Part shown: positions 1 to 7,969 of the stretch, piece by piece
How the letters are laid out: every line of letters starts with the position of its first letter
Position numbering within the stretch: position 1 is the stretch's first letter
Program-made: the position numbers and the translations under genes
Source of the DNA: Streptomyces sp. DSM 15324
GTDB lineage: Bacteria; Actinomycetota; Actinomycetes; Streptomycetales; Streptomycetaceae
Direction of reading: 5' to 3'
Length of the DNA stretch: 64,000 nucleotides
NCBI RefSeq assembly: GCF_001514285.1
Contig: NZ_KQ949030.1
Span: forward strand, 398,525-462,524
The notes under the pieces: model-generated
The model's input: only the letters and a program-made list of their open reading frames with translations
Told to the model about the DNA's origin: nothing
Database searches by the model: none

Positions 1-597
1 CGACAGGAAACGCTGCACGGCGGCCTCCTGCCGCTTGAGCCGGTGGCCTTCAGCGACGGTGAGGTTGGGATGGGCGACGAACCACGCCTCCGCCGGGATC
101 TGGTACTTGACGATGAAGTCCTTCACGTCCGGCGAGGTGATGCCGGGCCAGCCCTCGACGTTGGCGAACAGGAAGTCCATCATCTCGGGGATCTTGGTGG
201 CGAAGTCGTCGATGTAGGGGTCCCACTCGCCGTCGAAGGCGGTCGCGAACAGCAGCTTCGTGTCGTTGTCGAGGAAGACGAACCGCATGTTGTGCAGGGT
301 GCCGACCTGACCGGCGCCGGCCAGGTTCCCGCCGAGCAGGCCGAAGAATTTCCGCAGCCGCTCTGCGCCGTTCGGCTTCAGCGGCAGGATCGTCGTCAGC
401 TCGGACACCTCCCCGCTCTTGGCGCCGATCCGGCCGGCGGTGGTGACGGCGTGTTCGGCCAGCTCCTCCTTGTCGGCGAGGATCTCGGCGGCCTTGAGCT
501 TGAGGGCGATCTTGGCGTCCGACAGTGCGGTCTCGACCTTCTCGCGGACCGCATCGGGGAACTGCTGGAACTTCGCGTGCAGGTCGTTCTCGCTCAT
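1..597 (-). CDS. Conserved hypothetical protein (3' end off the window)
   Basis: An open frame of 199 codons runs from an ATG at 597 to the window edge without a stop, so the C-terminus is missing. The N-terminal 50 residues are charged and helical (MSENDLHAKF...). They are followed by a segment with LHNMRFVFLDNDTKLLF and a downstream FDGEWDPYIDDF motif. This motif resembles the 'fx.FDG.WdxYidDF' pattern of catalase-related haem/peroxidase-like proteins, but I cannot assign a function. The upstream region holds a strong palindrome (705-724) that may control it. The gene is divergent from the DUF4331 locus. Codon use is normal for the window. Confidence 0.7.
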   Translation of the reverse strand, partial: MSENDLHAKFQQFPDAVREKVETALSDAKIALKLKAAEILADKEELAEHAVTTAGRIGAKSGEVSELTTILPLKPNGAERLRKFFGLLGGNLAGAGQVGTLHNMRFVFLDNDTKLLFATAFDGEWDPYIDDFATKIPEMMDFLFANVEGWPGITSPDVKDFIVKYQIPAEAWFVAHPNLTVAEGHRLKRQEAAVQRFLS

Positions 598-704
598 GGC
601 GCCTCTCCTTGGGCGTGGGCGGCAACGCTTCAATACCGCCACAAATAGGCCATTGCAGGGTGGTGGGCAAGCGGGACGAAACCCGCTTCTGACCATCTCC
701 GCAT

Positions 705-724
705 AACTGATTACATCATCAGTT
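705..724. promoter_or_regulatory. Operator-like palindrome AACTGAT-N6-ATCAGTT
   Basis: A perfect 7-bp inverted repeat separated by 6 bp lies about 108 bp upstream of the start at 597 and 148 bp upstream of the GTG at 872. It is in an AT-richer stretch than its surroundings, as expected for a promoter with a TetR/MarR/GntR-type operator. Its cognate regulator is unknown. The TetR gene at 2245 is one candidate. Confidence 0.45.
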
Positions 725-782
725 CACCGCGCCGGCTTGTCAACGCACCACGCGCCAGCAGTCGACATGACGCACAGGACTA

Positions 783-827
783 TGAGACAGATTGACCCAC
801 AGCATCTCTGTGAGTCATTGTGTCTCA
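783..827. promoter_or_regulatory. Nested inverted repeats ahead of the DUF4331 locus
   Basis: TGAGACA at 783-789 is mirrored by TGTCTCA at 821-827. Between them lies a second, imperfect dyad centred on CACAG-catct-CTGTG. The pair ends 44 bp before the GTG at 872. It could be an operator or a transcript hairpin; nothing else explains it. Confidence 0.35.
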
Positions 828-871
828 AAGATTGCGCACCTCGACCCACCCATCACTCGAAGGAGTTCCCG

Positions 872-1994
872 GTGGCGGATCACTTCTCCGGACCGCGCAT
901 CCTCTGCGACCCCGCGTCCGCCGTCGCTCACGTCTTCTCCTTTCCCAGCCCCGACCGCCCCGGCTGCCTGGTACTCGTCCTCGATGTGTTTCCGGCCGCA
1001 GCTCCCACCGCGCTGTTCTCCGACGCGATCACCTACCGCTTCCGGGTCCGGCCGGTCGCCCCGGCGGCAGCTCGCGCCGCGTTCACTGTCGGCGACACCG
1101 AGTACGGCCTCGATTTCACCTTCGCCACGCCCGGTCGGCTCCCTGGCGGCGACGACCCTCTTCAGATCGGCACCTGCACGACGTCCAGCGGTGAGGAGGT
1201 CGTGTTCCTGGTCGGCGGCGACAAGCACGCCGAGGCCGAAGGGCTGAGGATCTTCGCCGGACCACGGCTCGACCCGTTCTTCATCGACCTCGCGGGCGTT
1301 CCGGCCGCCGACGCCACCCAGAAGCCGGCCTTCCGTCCCGGCGCGGACAACGTCCTCCAAGGGATGAACGTGCTGAGCATCCTCGTCGAGGTGGACCCCG
1401 AAGTGGTGTTCGGCCTGGACTGCGGCCCCCTGCTCGGCGTCGTCGGCGAGACCGTGACCTCCGGCGGGCGCCCGGTCCGGCTGGAACGCATGGGCCGCCC
1501 CGAGATCAAGTATGTCGTCCTGGCGAGCAAGAGCCACGACCTCGTCAACAGCGATCTGGAGATCCGAGACCTCTACAACGAGGAGAATGCCTTCGCTCTG
1601 CGACCGGAATACGTCGAGGCCTACCGTGCACGGTTCAACGCCAACCTGGCCTTCTTCGACCGTCTGGAGAACTCGTCCGGCCGCCGGACGACCAGGGCAC
1701 CCACCCCCTGACGGAACTCCTCTGGCCGACTTCCTTGTCGTCGACATCTCCAAGCCGTTCGCCGAGGACAGCTGCTTCGAGATCGGGACCGCGCTGCTCG
1801 CCGGACGCCCCCACGCGACCTGCGGCGGCCGTGCGCCCAACGACGACATCGTGGACACCCTCTACACACTCCTGGTCAACGGCGTCGACGGCCCGCGCAT
1901 CAGCGACGGCGTCGACCGGGCCACCCGGCCGGCCACCCACGACTTCCCGTAGCTCATGGCCCCCAACCCGAACCCGCCGGACCCCATGACGGGG
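872..1994 (+). pseudogene. DUF4331 family protein, frameshifted
   Basis: The gene starts at GTG 872, six bases after an AGGAG (861-865), and opens with VADHFSGPRILCDPA, the hallmark N-terminus of DUF4331 proteins. The first frame reads well to about 1675 and then stops at 1711. The family sequence carries on in two other frames: PPDDQGTHPLTELL (about 1680-1722), then LADFLVVDISKPFAEDS and VDTLYTLLVNGVDGPRISDG (about 1722-1949). A TAG at 1950 falls where the family has a Tyr before the conserved PNPNPP tail, which is still legible at about 1959-1976. That makes two frameshifts and one nonsense change. DUF4331 proteins are about 330-380 aa and have no established biochemical role. The gene is either decayed or mis-sequenced. 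Confidence 0.8.
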
Positions 1995-2244
1995 AGGTGC
2001 TGGTCGCACGTCACCCGGAGGCGTACGCCGATAACACCGCCGACTTCTGGCTCATGGCCTGAGGCGATGTCGACAGAGGGCTCCCACTCGCCCTTCAGAG
2101 CCTGGTCGTGCGCCAGACCAGCCACACGTACGCCCTGGTCAAGCGCGCCCGCGAGGCAAGCCGGGGACTCGCCCATGACGCCTTTGGACCGCGACACCCT
2201 GCGACTAGCATGTGAGGCAACTTGGCTCACACGAAGGGTGCCGC

Positions 2245-2838
2245 ATGCCGGAGCAGCGAGCCGATCCACGCCAGGTGCGCAGCCGCGCGGCCATGGTGAC
2301 CGCAGCCACCGCGCTGCTCACCGAGGGCGGCCTGGAGGCCGTCACGCACCAGGCGGTTGCCGCCCACGCCGGAGTCGGCCGGGCCACGGTCTACCGTCAC
2401 TGGGCCGACCTGCTCGGTCTCCGTCTGGCGGCTCTGGAGGCAGGCATGCCGCCCCTGTCACCGGCGCCCGAGGACGTGCGGGCGGCGTCCGGTGCCGAGC
2501 CGCGCGCCGAGCTGGTCCATTACCTGCGCCAGCTCGGCGAGCGGCTCGACGACGCCCACGCCGGGGCTGTTCTCGCCGCCGTACTGGGCGGGGCACAGTA
2601 CGACGACGGGATGCAGCGCCTCCGTCAGACTGTCCTGACCCAGATCGTCGACTCCCTGCGCCCTGCCGTCACCGCTGCCGTCGCCCGTGGGCGCCTGCGA
2701 GACGACCTGACGGCCGAGACGTTCGCCATGACGATCGTCGGGCCGCTCGTCTATCAGCGGTTCCTCGTGGGCGCCCGGCTCGGTCACGACATGGTGGACG
2801 CGGTGGTGGATGCGGCGCTGCGGGCGTGGGCGCCGTAG
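2245..2838 (+). CDS. TetR family transcriptional regulator
   Basis: A 197-aa one-domain repressor. Residues 10-58 carry the TetR helix-turn-helix (RSRAAMVTAATALLTEGG, then the recognition helix region GVGRATVYRHW). The remainder is an all-helical ligand/dimerisation domain. I chose ATG 2245 because a GAAGGG lies about 8 bases upstream; an alternative GTG at 2212 adds 11 residues of poor quality. The only gene directly downstream in the same direction is a P450 of the CYP102 type, now broken. TetR regulators commonly control CYP102 genes, so this repressor may have lost its target. Its ligand cannot be inferred. Confidence 0.85.
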   Translation: MPEQRADPRQVRSRAAMVTAATALLTEGGLEAVTHQAVAAHAGVGRATVYRHWADLLGLRLAALEAGMPPLSPAPEDVRAASGAEPRAELVHYLRQLGERLDDAHAGAVLAAVLGGAQYDDGMQRLRQTVLTQIVDSLRPAVTAAVARGRLRDDLTAETFAMTIVGPLVYQRFLVGARLGHDMVDAVVDAALRAWAP

Positions 2839-2869
2839 CGATTCGGTTCGACCGGAACCCCACACAAAC

Positions 2870-3358
2870 CGGGTGCGCTACGTGTCCGACGGCATGACCC
2901 GGCTGACTCCGGACACCATCGGACTGTGCGGGGTCGGGCACCGGTTCGAGTCCTTCCGCAGCGAGGAGCCGGGCCCCTTCCTCCAGGCGATGTTGCGGAC
3001 CCTGACACAGGTGATGAACCGCACCCGTCACATACCGCTGGTCACACGGCTGCGACTCGAGGAGCATCGGGCGTACCAGCAGAGCGTCCGGTTCGACATC
3101 GACCGGTGGCTGCCCGAGAACAGGGCCCAGCACCACCCGTACGCCTACCGCCCCTTCGGCACAGGTGAACGTGCCTGCATCGGGCGGCAGTTCGCGCTGA
3201 CCGAGGCCCGGCTCGCCCTCGCGCTCATCCTGCGAAGGTTCGCTGTCTCCGCCCCGAGCGACTACCGGCTGCATGTCGACGAGGCGCTCACGTACAAGCC
3301 GTCCGGCTTCACGCTGTGGCTGCGGACCCGGCAGCCCCGCAACCGGCGTCCGGCCGCG
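2870..3358 (+). pseudogene. CYP102-like cytochrome P450, internal deletion
   Basis: The frame contains two recognisable parts of a fatty-acid-hydroxylase P450 of the CYP102 (BM3) type. One is MTRLTPDTIGLCG...RFESF, the pre-I-helix block. The other is the haem-binding block FGTGERACIGRQFALTEARL, followed by a tail matching the end of the haem domain (YRLHVDEALTYKPSGFTL). They are joined at about 3080-3090, so the I-helix, the ExxR motif and most of the haem domain are missing. The N-terminal substrate region and the fused reductase domain are also absent. The frame stays open across the joint. It is a deletion remnant that cannot make an active monooxygenase. It lies 30-40 bp after the TetR gene. 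Confidence 0.75.
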
Positions 3359-3605
3359 GTCCAGTCGCCGGAGCCCGCTGCTGTTCCTCCCGCTGCGGCT
3401 GGGGCCCGCCGGGGCCGACGCCCTGCGACTGCTCACGCGGCGGTCGACGCCGGGAGGGCTCGGATGCCGAGGCCGGGGAGGGGGTGCATCCAAGGTGAGA
3501 GCCCAAAAGCCGCCACGGGATGATCTCGGCCGGTGAGGGCTTCGGTAGCGTGACGTAGAGCCGTCATACGCACGCATGCGCACGGGGCTCCGGCTGCGGG
3601 GAACC

Positions 3606-3835
3606 TTGGTACAGCCGCTACTGACGCCTGAACGGCAGGCGTTGCGCGAGCGGATCCGGCCGGAGGCCGCGGAGCGATTCGCTGCGGGTGCCTCCCACCC
3701 CGAGGTCGCCAAGGACTTACGGGTGGTGTGCGCTCGGTGCAGCGCCGGCGCCGGGCCTGGCACGACACCGGCGCCGAGGGGCTGCGGTCTGCCGGGCCCG
3801 TGTCGCGGCCCAAGCTGAGTGAAGCCCTGGCTTTC
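3606..3835 (+). pseudogene. IS630-type transposase, N-terminal remnant
   Basis: The frame at about 3618-3720 reads LTPERQALRERIRPEAAERF and GASHPEVAKDLRV, the N-terminal helix-turn-helix of IS630-family transposases. The family sequence then continues in another frame at about 3728-3830 as SVQRRRRAWHDTGAEGLR and AGPVSRPKLSEA, so there is a frameshift near 3722-3730. The DDE catalytic core and the terminal repeats are absent. It is an inactive scar of a past insertion. Confidence 0.7.
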
Positions 3836-3963
3836 GCGAACGGCGACCTGCGGAAACAGAGTCGCGTCGGTCACTGTCGCAGAACTCTCATGGGTGGTCC
3901 GTCTATGAGAGACCCCCGGCGAGGCTGCCGCGAGCCACCCGGACCTCGCTCCTGGGAGGACAC

Positions 3964-4788
3964 TCACACGTCGCGGCGCCTCACGACGAGAACGGCGAGT
4001 GCGACCGTGATCAGCGGCCAGAGCGTGTACACGAGCCAGGAGCCGGAGACTGTGGCGGTGTAGCCCAGGGATCCGGGCTCCGGCCCCCAGGTTTGGATCA
4101 GGCGGTTCCAGGCGGCCGACACCAGCGCGTGTTTGATGTCCGCCGACCAGCGGCTGCTGTCCGAGAACATGGGGGGCAGCATCACCAGGGTGAAGATGCT
4201 GGTGACCATGGTCCCGGCGGTATGCCGGAGCAGAACACCGAGACCCAGACCGACCAGGGCGCAGACCGGAGCCAGCAGCGCGGAGGCGACCAGCGCCCGG
4301 AGCACCCCGGGGTGGGTGATCGGAAGGTCGGCATGGTGCCCGTTCAGGATGGCCTGGGAGATCAGGAAGGAACCGGTGGAGGCGGTCGTGCCGACCGCGG
4401 TCCACAGTGCGGCGGTGACGGCTGCCTTGGCCAGCACGATCGAGCCGCGGGCCGGGACGGCCACGGTGGTGGTGCGGATCAGCCCGGTGGTGTACTCGCT
4501 CACGACCGTGAGGGCGCCCATGCTGCTGGCGACAAGGATCAGCGTCCAGTAGCCGGCCGGCGGATAGGCGTCGTAGGGCCGGAAGTCAGCGGGGCCGGAG
4601 GGCGGGGCCTTGTCCGCCAGCGTGGCCACGGCGGTGGACCCGATGACGAACAGGAGGGTGAGTGCGATCGTCCACGGTGTGGACCGCAGGGACCGTGTCT
4701 TGATCCACTCGGCGGCGAGCAGGTCGCGGAAGCGGGCGGGCGGCGCGGTGACGGGGGTGGTCCGGGGGGCGGAGGTGAGCGTGGTCAT
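3964..4788 (-). CDS. ABC-2 type transporter permease
   Basis: A 274-aa integral membrane protein. A cytosolic N-terminus contains the RDLLAAEWIKTRSLRSTPWT segment typical of ABC-2 permeases. About six hydrophobic helices follow, including ones near residues 35-55, 80-100, 130-155, 175-205 and 235-262, the last ahead of a basic RRRDV end. Its ATG overlaps the stop of the ATPase gene by four bases (ATGA), so the two are translationally coupled. Together they form an exporter of the antibiotic/multidrug or bacitracin-resistance type. The divergent kinase/regulator pair at 5914-7748 probably controls it. The substrate cannot be read from sequence. Confidence 0.88.
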   Translation of the reverse strand: MTTLTSAPRTTPVTAPPARFRDLLAAEWIKTRSLRSTPWTIALTLLFVIGSTAVATLADKAPPSGPADFRPYDAYPPAGYWTLILVASSMGALTVVSEYTTGLIRTTTVAVPARGSIVLAKAAVTAALWTAVGTTASTGSFLISQAILNGHHADLPITHPGVLRALVASALLAPVCALVGLGLGVLLRHTAGTMVTSIFTLVMLPPMFSDSSRWSADIKHALVSAAWNRLIQTWGPEPGSLGYTATVSGSWLVYTLWPLITVALAVLVVRRRDV

Positions 4789-5705
4789 CGAGGCTGTCCT
4801 GCCTGGTATTCGGTGCTGTCGGCGGTGAGTTCCATGAAGGCCGCCTCCAGTGAGGCGGTGCGGGTGGTCAGCTCGTTCAGCTGGATACCGTTGTCGAAGG
4901 CGAGCGCCCCGATCCGGTCGGCCGGGAGCCCGGTCACGGCGAGTTTCTCCACGCCGGTCGAGCCCTCCGGCTCGACCGAGGCGCCCGCCGCGGTCAGCAC
5001 GGCTGCCAGCTCGGCGGCCTGCGGTGTCCCCACCACCACGCTGCTCCGGGTGCTGCGGGCCGCGAAGTCCCGTACCGTATCGGCGGCTATGAGGCGGCCC
5101 CGGCCGATGACGACCAAATGGTCGGCGGTGTTCTCCATCTCCGACATCAGGTGGCTGGAGAGGAAGACCGTGCGCCCCTCGGCGGCCAGGCGCCGGAAGA
5201 GCCTGCGTACCCAGAGCACACCCTCCGGATCCATGCCGTTGATCGGCTCGTCGAACATGAGCACGGGCGGGTCGCCGAGCAAGGCGGTGGCGATGCCGAG
5301 ACGCTGCTTCATACCGAGGGAGAATCCGCCGATGTGGCGGTTTGCCACCTCAGCCAGCCCCACCTCGTGAAGCACCTCGCCCACCCGGCGCCGCGGGATG
5401 CCGTTGCTGCGGGCCAGAGCGGACAGGTGGGCCGCAGCGCTGCGTCCGCCGTGAACCTGTCCGGCGTCGAGGAGGGCACCGACGTGCCGCAGTCCGCGCG
5501 GGTGGCGGTGGAAGGGGACGCCGCTGACGGTGGCGGCGCCGGTGGTGGGCGCGTCCAGACCGAGGATCATCCGCAGGGTGGTGGACTTGCCGGCTCCGTT
5601 GGGGCCGAGGAATCCGGTGACCTGGCCCGGCAGCACGGTGAAGGACAGATGGTCGACGGCCGTCTTGCCGCCGTAGCGCTTGGTGAGTTCGCTGACTTCG
5701 ATCAC
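4785..5705 (-). CDS. ABC transporter ATP-binding protein
   Basis: A 306-aa nucleotide-binding subunit. The Walker A motif GPNGAGKST lies at about residues 40-48, the signature FSLGMKQRLG at about 135-144, and Walker B LMFDEPINGMDPEG just after. The C-terminal third is the variable domain of DrrA/BcrA-type exporter ATPases. I placed the start at GTG 5705 because IEVSELTKRYG begins the domain. A GTG three codons upstream is possible, and neither has a strong ribosome site. The stop overlaps the permease ATG. The 208-bp gap to the divergent kinase gene must hold both promoters. Confidence 0.88.
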   Translation of the reverse strand: MIEVSELTKRYGGKTAVDHLSFTVLPGQVTGFLGPNGAGKSTTLRMILGLDAPTTGAATVSGVPFHRHPRGLRHVGALLDAGQVHGGRSAAAHLSALARSNGIPRRRVGEVLHEVGLAEVANRHIGGFSLGMKQRLGIATALLGDPPVLMFDEPINGMDPEGVLWVRRLFRRLAAEGRTVFLSSHLMSEMENTADHLVVIGRGRLIAADTVRDFAARSTRSSVVVGTPQAAELAAVLTAAGASVEPEGSTGVEKLAVTGLPADRIGALAFDNGIQLNELTTRTASLEAAFMELTADSTEYQAGQPR

Positions 5706-5913
5706 GGCACCCACACTGCCGAGAGGAGCCCCGTCCGGGCATGGGGCCGTGGGCGGCAATCGTGCGGCCTGATTGAACCGTGGGCGTACGTCCCCGGGCT
5801 GACGCCGAGCTGCTGATGTCCGGTTAGGCTCGCGGCGTGAACCCCATGACGACGATTTCGTTGCCTGCGCGCGTCGCGCACCTCGTCCTTGTTCCCGGGA
5901 GGGGACACCGCCG

Positions 5914-7089
5914 ATGACGAGAACCAAGGCCGTGGCCTGGGCAGGGGGTGCCTCCTACCTCCTCGTGGTGAGTCTGCTGGTGGGGGCCGCACCGCGGGCG
6001 TCGGGCACGGTCCACGGTGTCGGGGCGCTGCTGGCTGTGAGCCTGCTCGCCGGTGTGGTGCGACGGATGCCGCTGCTGGCCCTGGTCATGGCGCTCTTCG
6101 GATCCACCGTTGTGGTGCTGGGCCCTCCGAGTTCCGCACAGGAGAGCCGGGCGGCGTCGTCCCAGGGCCAGTTCCTGTCGTATCTGGCGGTGGACCTCGT
6201 GCTGGGCTTCATCGTCGCCACTTGTGCACGGCGCGCTTCGGCTGTTGCCGTGGCCGTGTCTTTCACCGTGCAACTCCTGGTGATCGGCCTGTCCACACAT
6301 GGAGACGGCCTGGCCGTCAACGTGGTGATCGCCCTCCTGGCGTTGGCCGCATCCTGCATGGCCGGTCTGCTGAGCCGCGAGCGCCGCGAGCACGCAGCGG
6401 CGCTGCGGGCACAGGAGGTGGGCGAGGCGGTGACCGCCGAACGGCTGCGGATTGCACGGGAGTTGCACGACATGGTCGCGCACAGCATCGGCATCATCGC
6501 GATCCAGGCCGGTGTGGGCAGCCGGGTCATCCAGACCCAGCCGGCCGAGGCGCGCGAGGCCCTGCGCGCCATCGAGGCCACCAGCAGAGAGACCCTGTCG
6601 GGACTTCGGCGCACGCTGGTGTCGCTCCGTCGGGCCGACCGAGGCGCGACCGCATCGGAACAGTCACCGCTCGCACCCACGCCGGGGCTGGCGGACATCG
6701 AACGGTTGGCGGCAGCGACCGCGGGCGCGGGGGTACGCGTCGACGTGCGCTGCACCGGGGAGCGGCGTCCCGTGCCGGCCGACATCGACCTGTCCGCCTA
6801 CCGCATCGTGCAGGAGGCACTGACCAACGTGGTACGACATGCGGACACCGGGCGGTGCCGGGTGGCCATCGACTACGGAGACGGGGAACTGTCCGTGGAG
6901 GTCGTCGACAACGGGCGCGGCTCCATCGGGAACGGCTCGGCCCACGGCTTCGGCATCATCGGGATGCGGGAGCGGGCTGGTCTGCTGGGCGGCCACCTCA
7001 GCGCCGGACCGCGCCCCGAGGGCGGCTTCCGGGTGGCGGCCCGGCTGCCGCTGCCCGCACACGTCGGAGTTCCGGTGGAGGCACAGTGA
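5914..7089 (+). CDS. Sensor histidine kinase (HPK7/NarL-partner type)
   Basis: A 391-aa kinase with several N-terminal membrane segments (about residues 8-150), a dimerisation helix with the phospho-acceptor in ARELHDMVAHS (His185), and a C-terminal ATPase domain. The ATPase domain shows an N-box-like VQEALTNVVRHA and a G-box DNGRGS...HGFGIIGMRERA. ATG 5914 is preceded by GGGAGGGG. The stop overlaps the response-regulator start by four bases. The short extracytoplasmic loops suggest sensing within the membrane, as in cell-envelope or drug stress kinases. The divergent ABC exporter is the likely target. Confidence 0.9.
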   Translation: MTRTKAVAWAGGASYLLVVSLLVGAAPRASGTVHGVGALLAVSLLAGVVRRMPLLALVMALFGSTVVVLGPPSSAQESRAASSQGQFLSYLAVDLVLGFIVATCARRASAVAVAVSFTVQLLVIGLSTHGDGLAVNVVIALLALAASCMAGLLSRERREHAAALRAQEVGEAVTAERLRIARELHDMVAHSIGIIAIQAGVGSRVIQTQPAEAREALRAIEATSRETLSGLRRTLVSLRRADRGATASEQSPLAPTPGLADIERLAAATAGAGVRVDVRCTGERRPVPADIDLSAYRIVQEALTNVVRHADTGRCRVAIDYGDGELSVEVVDNGRGSIGNGSAHGFGIIGMRERAGLLGGHLSAGPRPEGGFRVAARLPLPAHVGVPVEAQ

Positions 7090-7748
7090 CCGTCCGGGTG
7101 GTGCTCGCCGACGACCAGCCCCTGGCGCGGTCCGGTCTGCGCGTGCTCATGGCCGATCACAGCGACCTGGAGGTCGTCGGTGAAGCTGCCACCGGTGCCG
7201 AGGCCGTCCAACTGGTGAGCGACACCAGTCCCGACGTCGTGGTCATGGACATCCGGATGCCCGGGATGGACGGGATCGAGGCCACCCGCCTGATCACGGC
7301 CGGTCCGGCAAGCACACGCGTCCTCGTCCTGACCACCTTCGACGAGGACGACCACGTCTACGGCGCGCTCCGGGCCGGGGCGAGCGGCTTCGTGGTCAAG
7401 GACATGGCGCTGGACGACATCCTCGCGGCGATCCGCGTGGTCGCCGCCGGCGACGCACTGATCGCGCCGGGTGTGACGCGCCGTCTGATCGCGGACTTCA
7501 TCGGGCGCCCCGCGGCTGTCCCGGAGCGCTTCCCCCGGCCGGTCGAGGGCATCACCGAGCGGGAACGGGAAGTGCTGACCCTGGTCGGACGCGGCCGGTC
7601 GAACACCGAAATCGCCGAAGACCTCTTCATCACGGTGGCCACCGCCAAGTCGCACGTGTCACGGCTGCTCACCAAACTGGGCGCCCGGGACCGGGTCCAG
7701 CTCGTCATCACCGCCTATGAGATGGGGCTCGTCACCTTGTCTCGCTGA
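7086..7748 (+). CDS. NarL/FixJ-type response regulator
   Basis: A 220-aa regulator. The receiver domain has the acidic pair LADDQ, the phospho-acceptor Asp55 in VVVMDIRMPG, and the conserved Lys in FVVKDMALDD. The C-terminal LuxR helix-turn-helix reads GITEREREVLTLVGRGRSN...TVATAKSHVSRLL. The GTG start overlaps the kinase stop (GTGA) and follows GAGG. It forms a two-component pair with the kinase before it and probably activates the divergent ABC-2 transporter. Confidence 0.92.
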   Translation: MTVRVVLADDQPLARSGLRVLMADHSDLEVVGEAATGAEAVQLVSDTSPDVVVMDIRMPGMDGIEATRLITAGPASTRVLVLTTFDEDDHVYGALRAGASGFVVKDMALDDILAAIRVVAAGDALIAPGVTRRLIADFIGRPAAVPERFPRPVEGITEREREVLTLVGRGRSNTEIAEDLFITVATAKSHVSRLLTKLGARDRVQLVITAYEMGLVTLSR

Positions 7749-7757
7749 GTACGGGGG

Positions 7758-7969
7758 TCATGCCGCTGGGACCTGTTCGTCCTCCAACACGCTGAAGTCG
7801 ACGGGGAGGTGGGTGTCGTAGTCGTCCGGGGTGACCCCTCTCTCATGGGTGGAGCGGACGCCGAACCGGTTGACGTGCCCCGTCAGGCGTGGCGCGTTGG
7901 GCACGTCGCGCGGCCTGCGCCCCGGCCCGTCAGCACGAGCCGGGCGCCCCCTGGACGACCTGGGCGGAC
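7758..7969 (-). other. Coding-like segment downstream of hpd, unassigned
   Basis: On the minus strand a frame ending at 7758 reads NAPRLTGHVNRFGVRSTHER, then GVTPDDYDTHLPVDFSVLED. It looks like the C-terminus of a real protein rather than a shadow, but it has no start or N-terminal part; upstream the same frame is antisense clutter of hpd. It may be the last piece of a deleted gene. I do not recognise the family. Confidence 0.3.

Noticed and set aside
2935..2965. tRNA-like GGTTCGAGTCC element
   Set aside because: It lies inside the P450 coding remnant (RFESF) and has no acceptor or anticodon stem around it.
3885..3911. CTCTCAT...ATGAGAG inverted repeat after the ABC permease
   Set aside because: Seven-base arms with a 13-base loop are weak and lie near an IS remnant; too uncertain to call a terminator or operator.
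4093..5370. Long plus-strand frame of 425 codons
   Set aside because: It is antisense to the ABC permease and ATPase, with Gly/Arg/Gln-rich composition; a shadow of the real genes.
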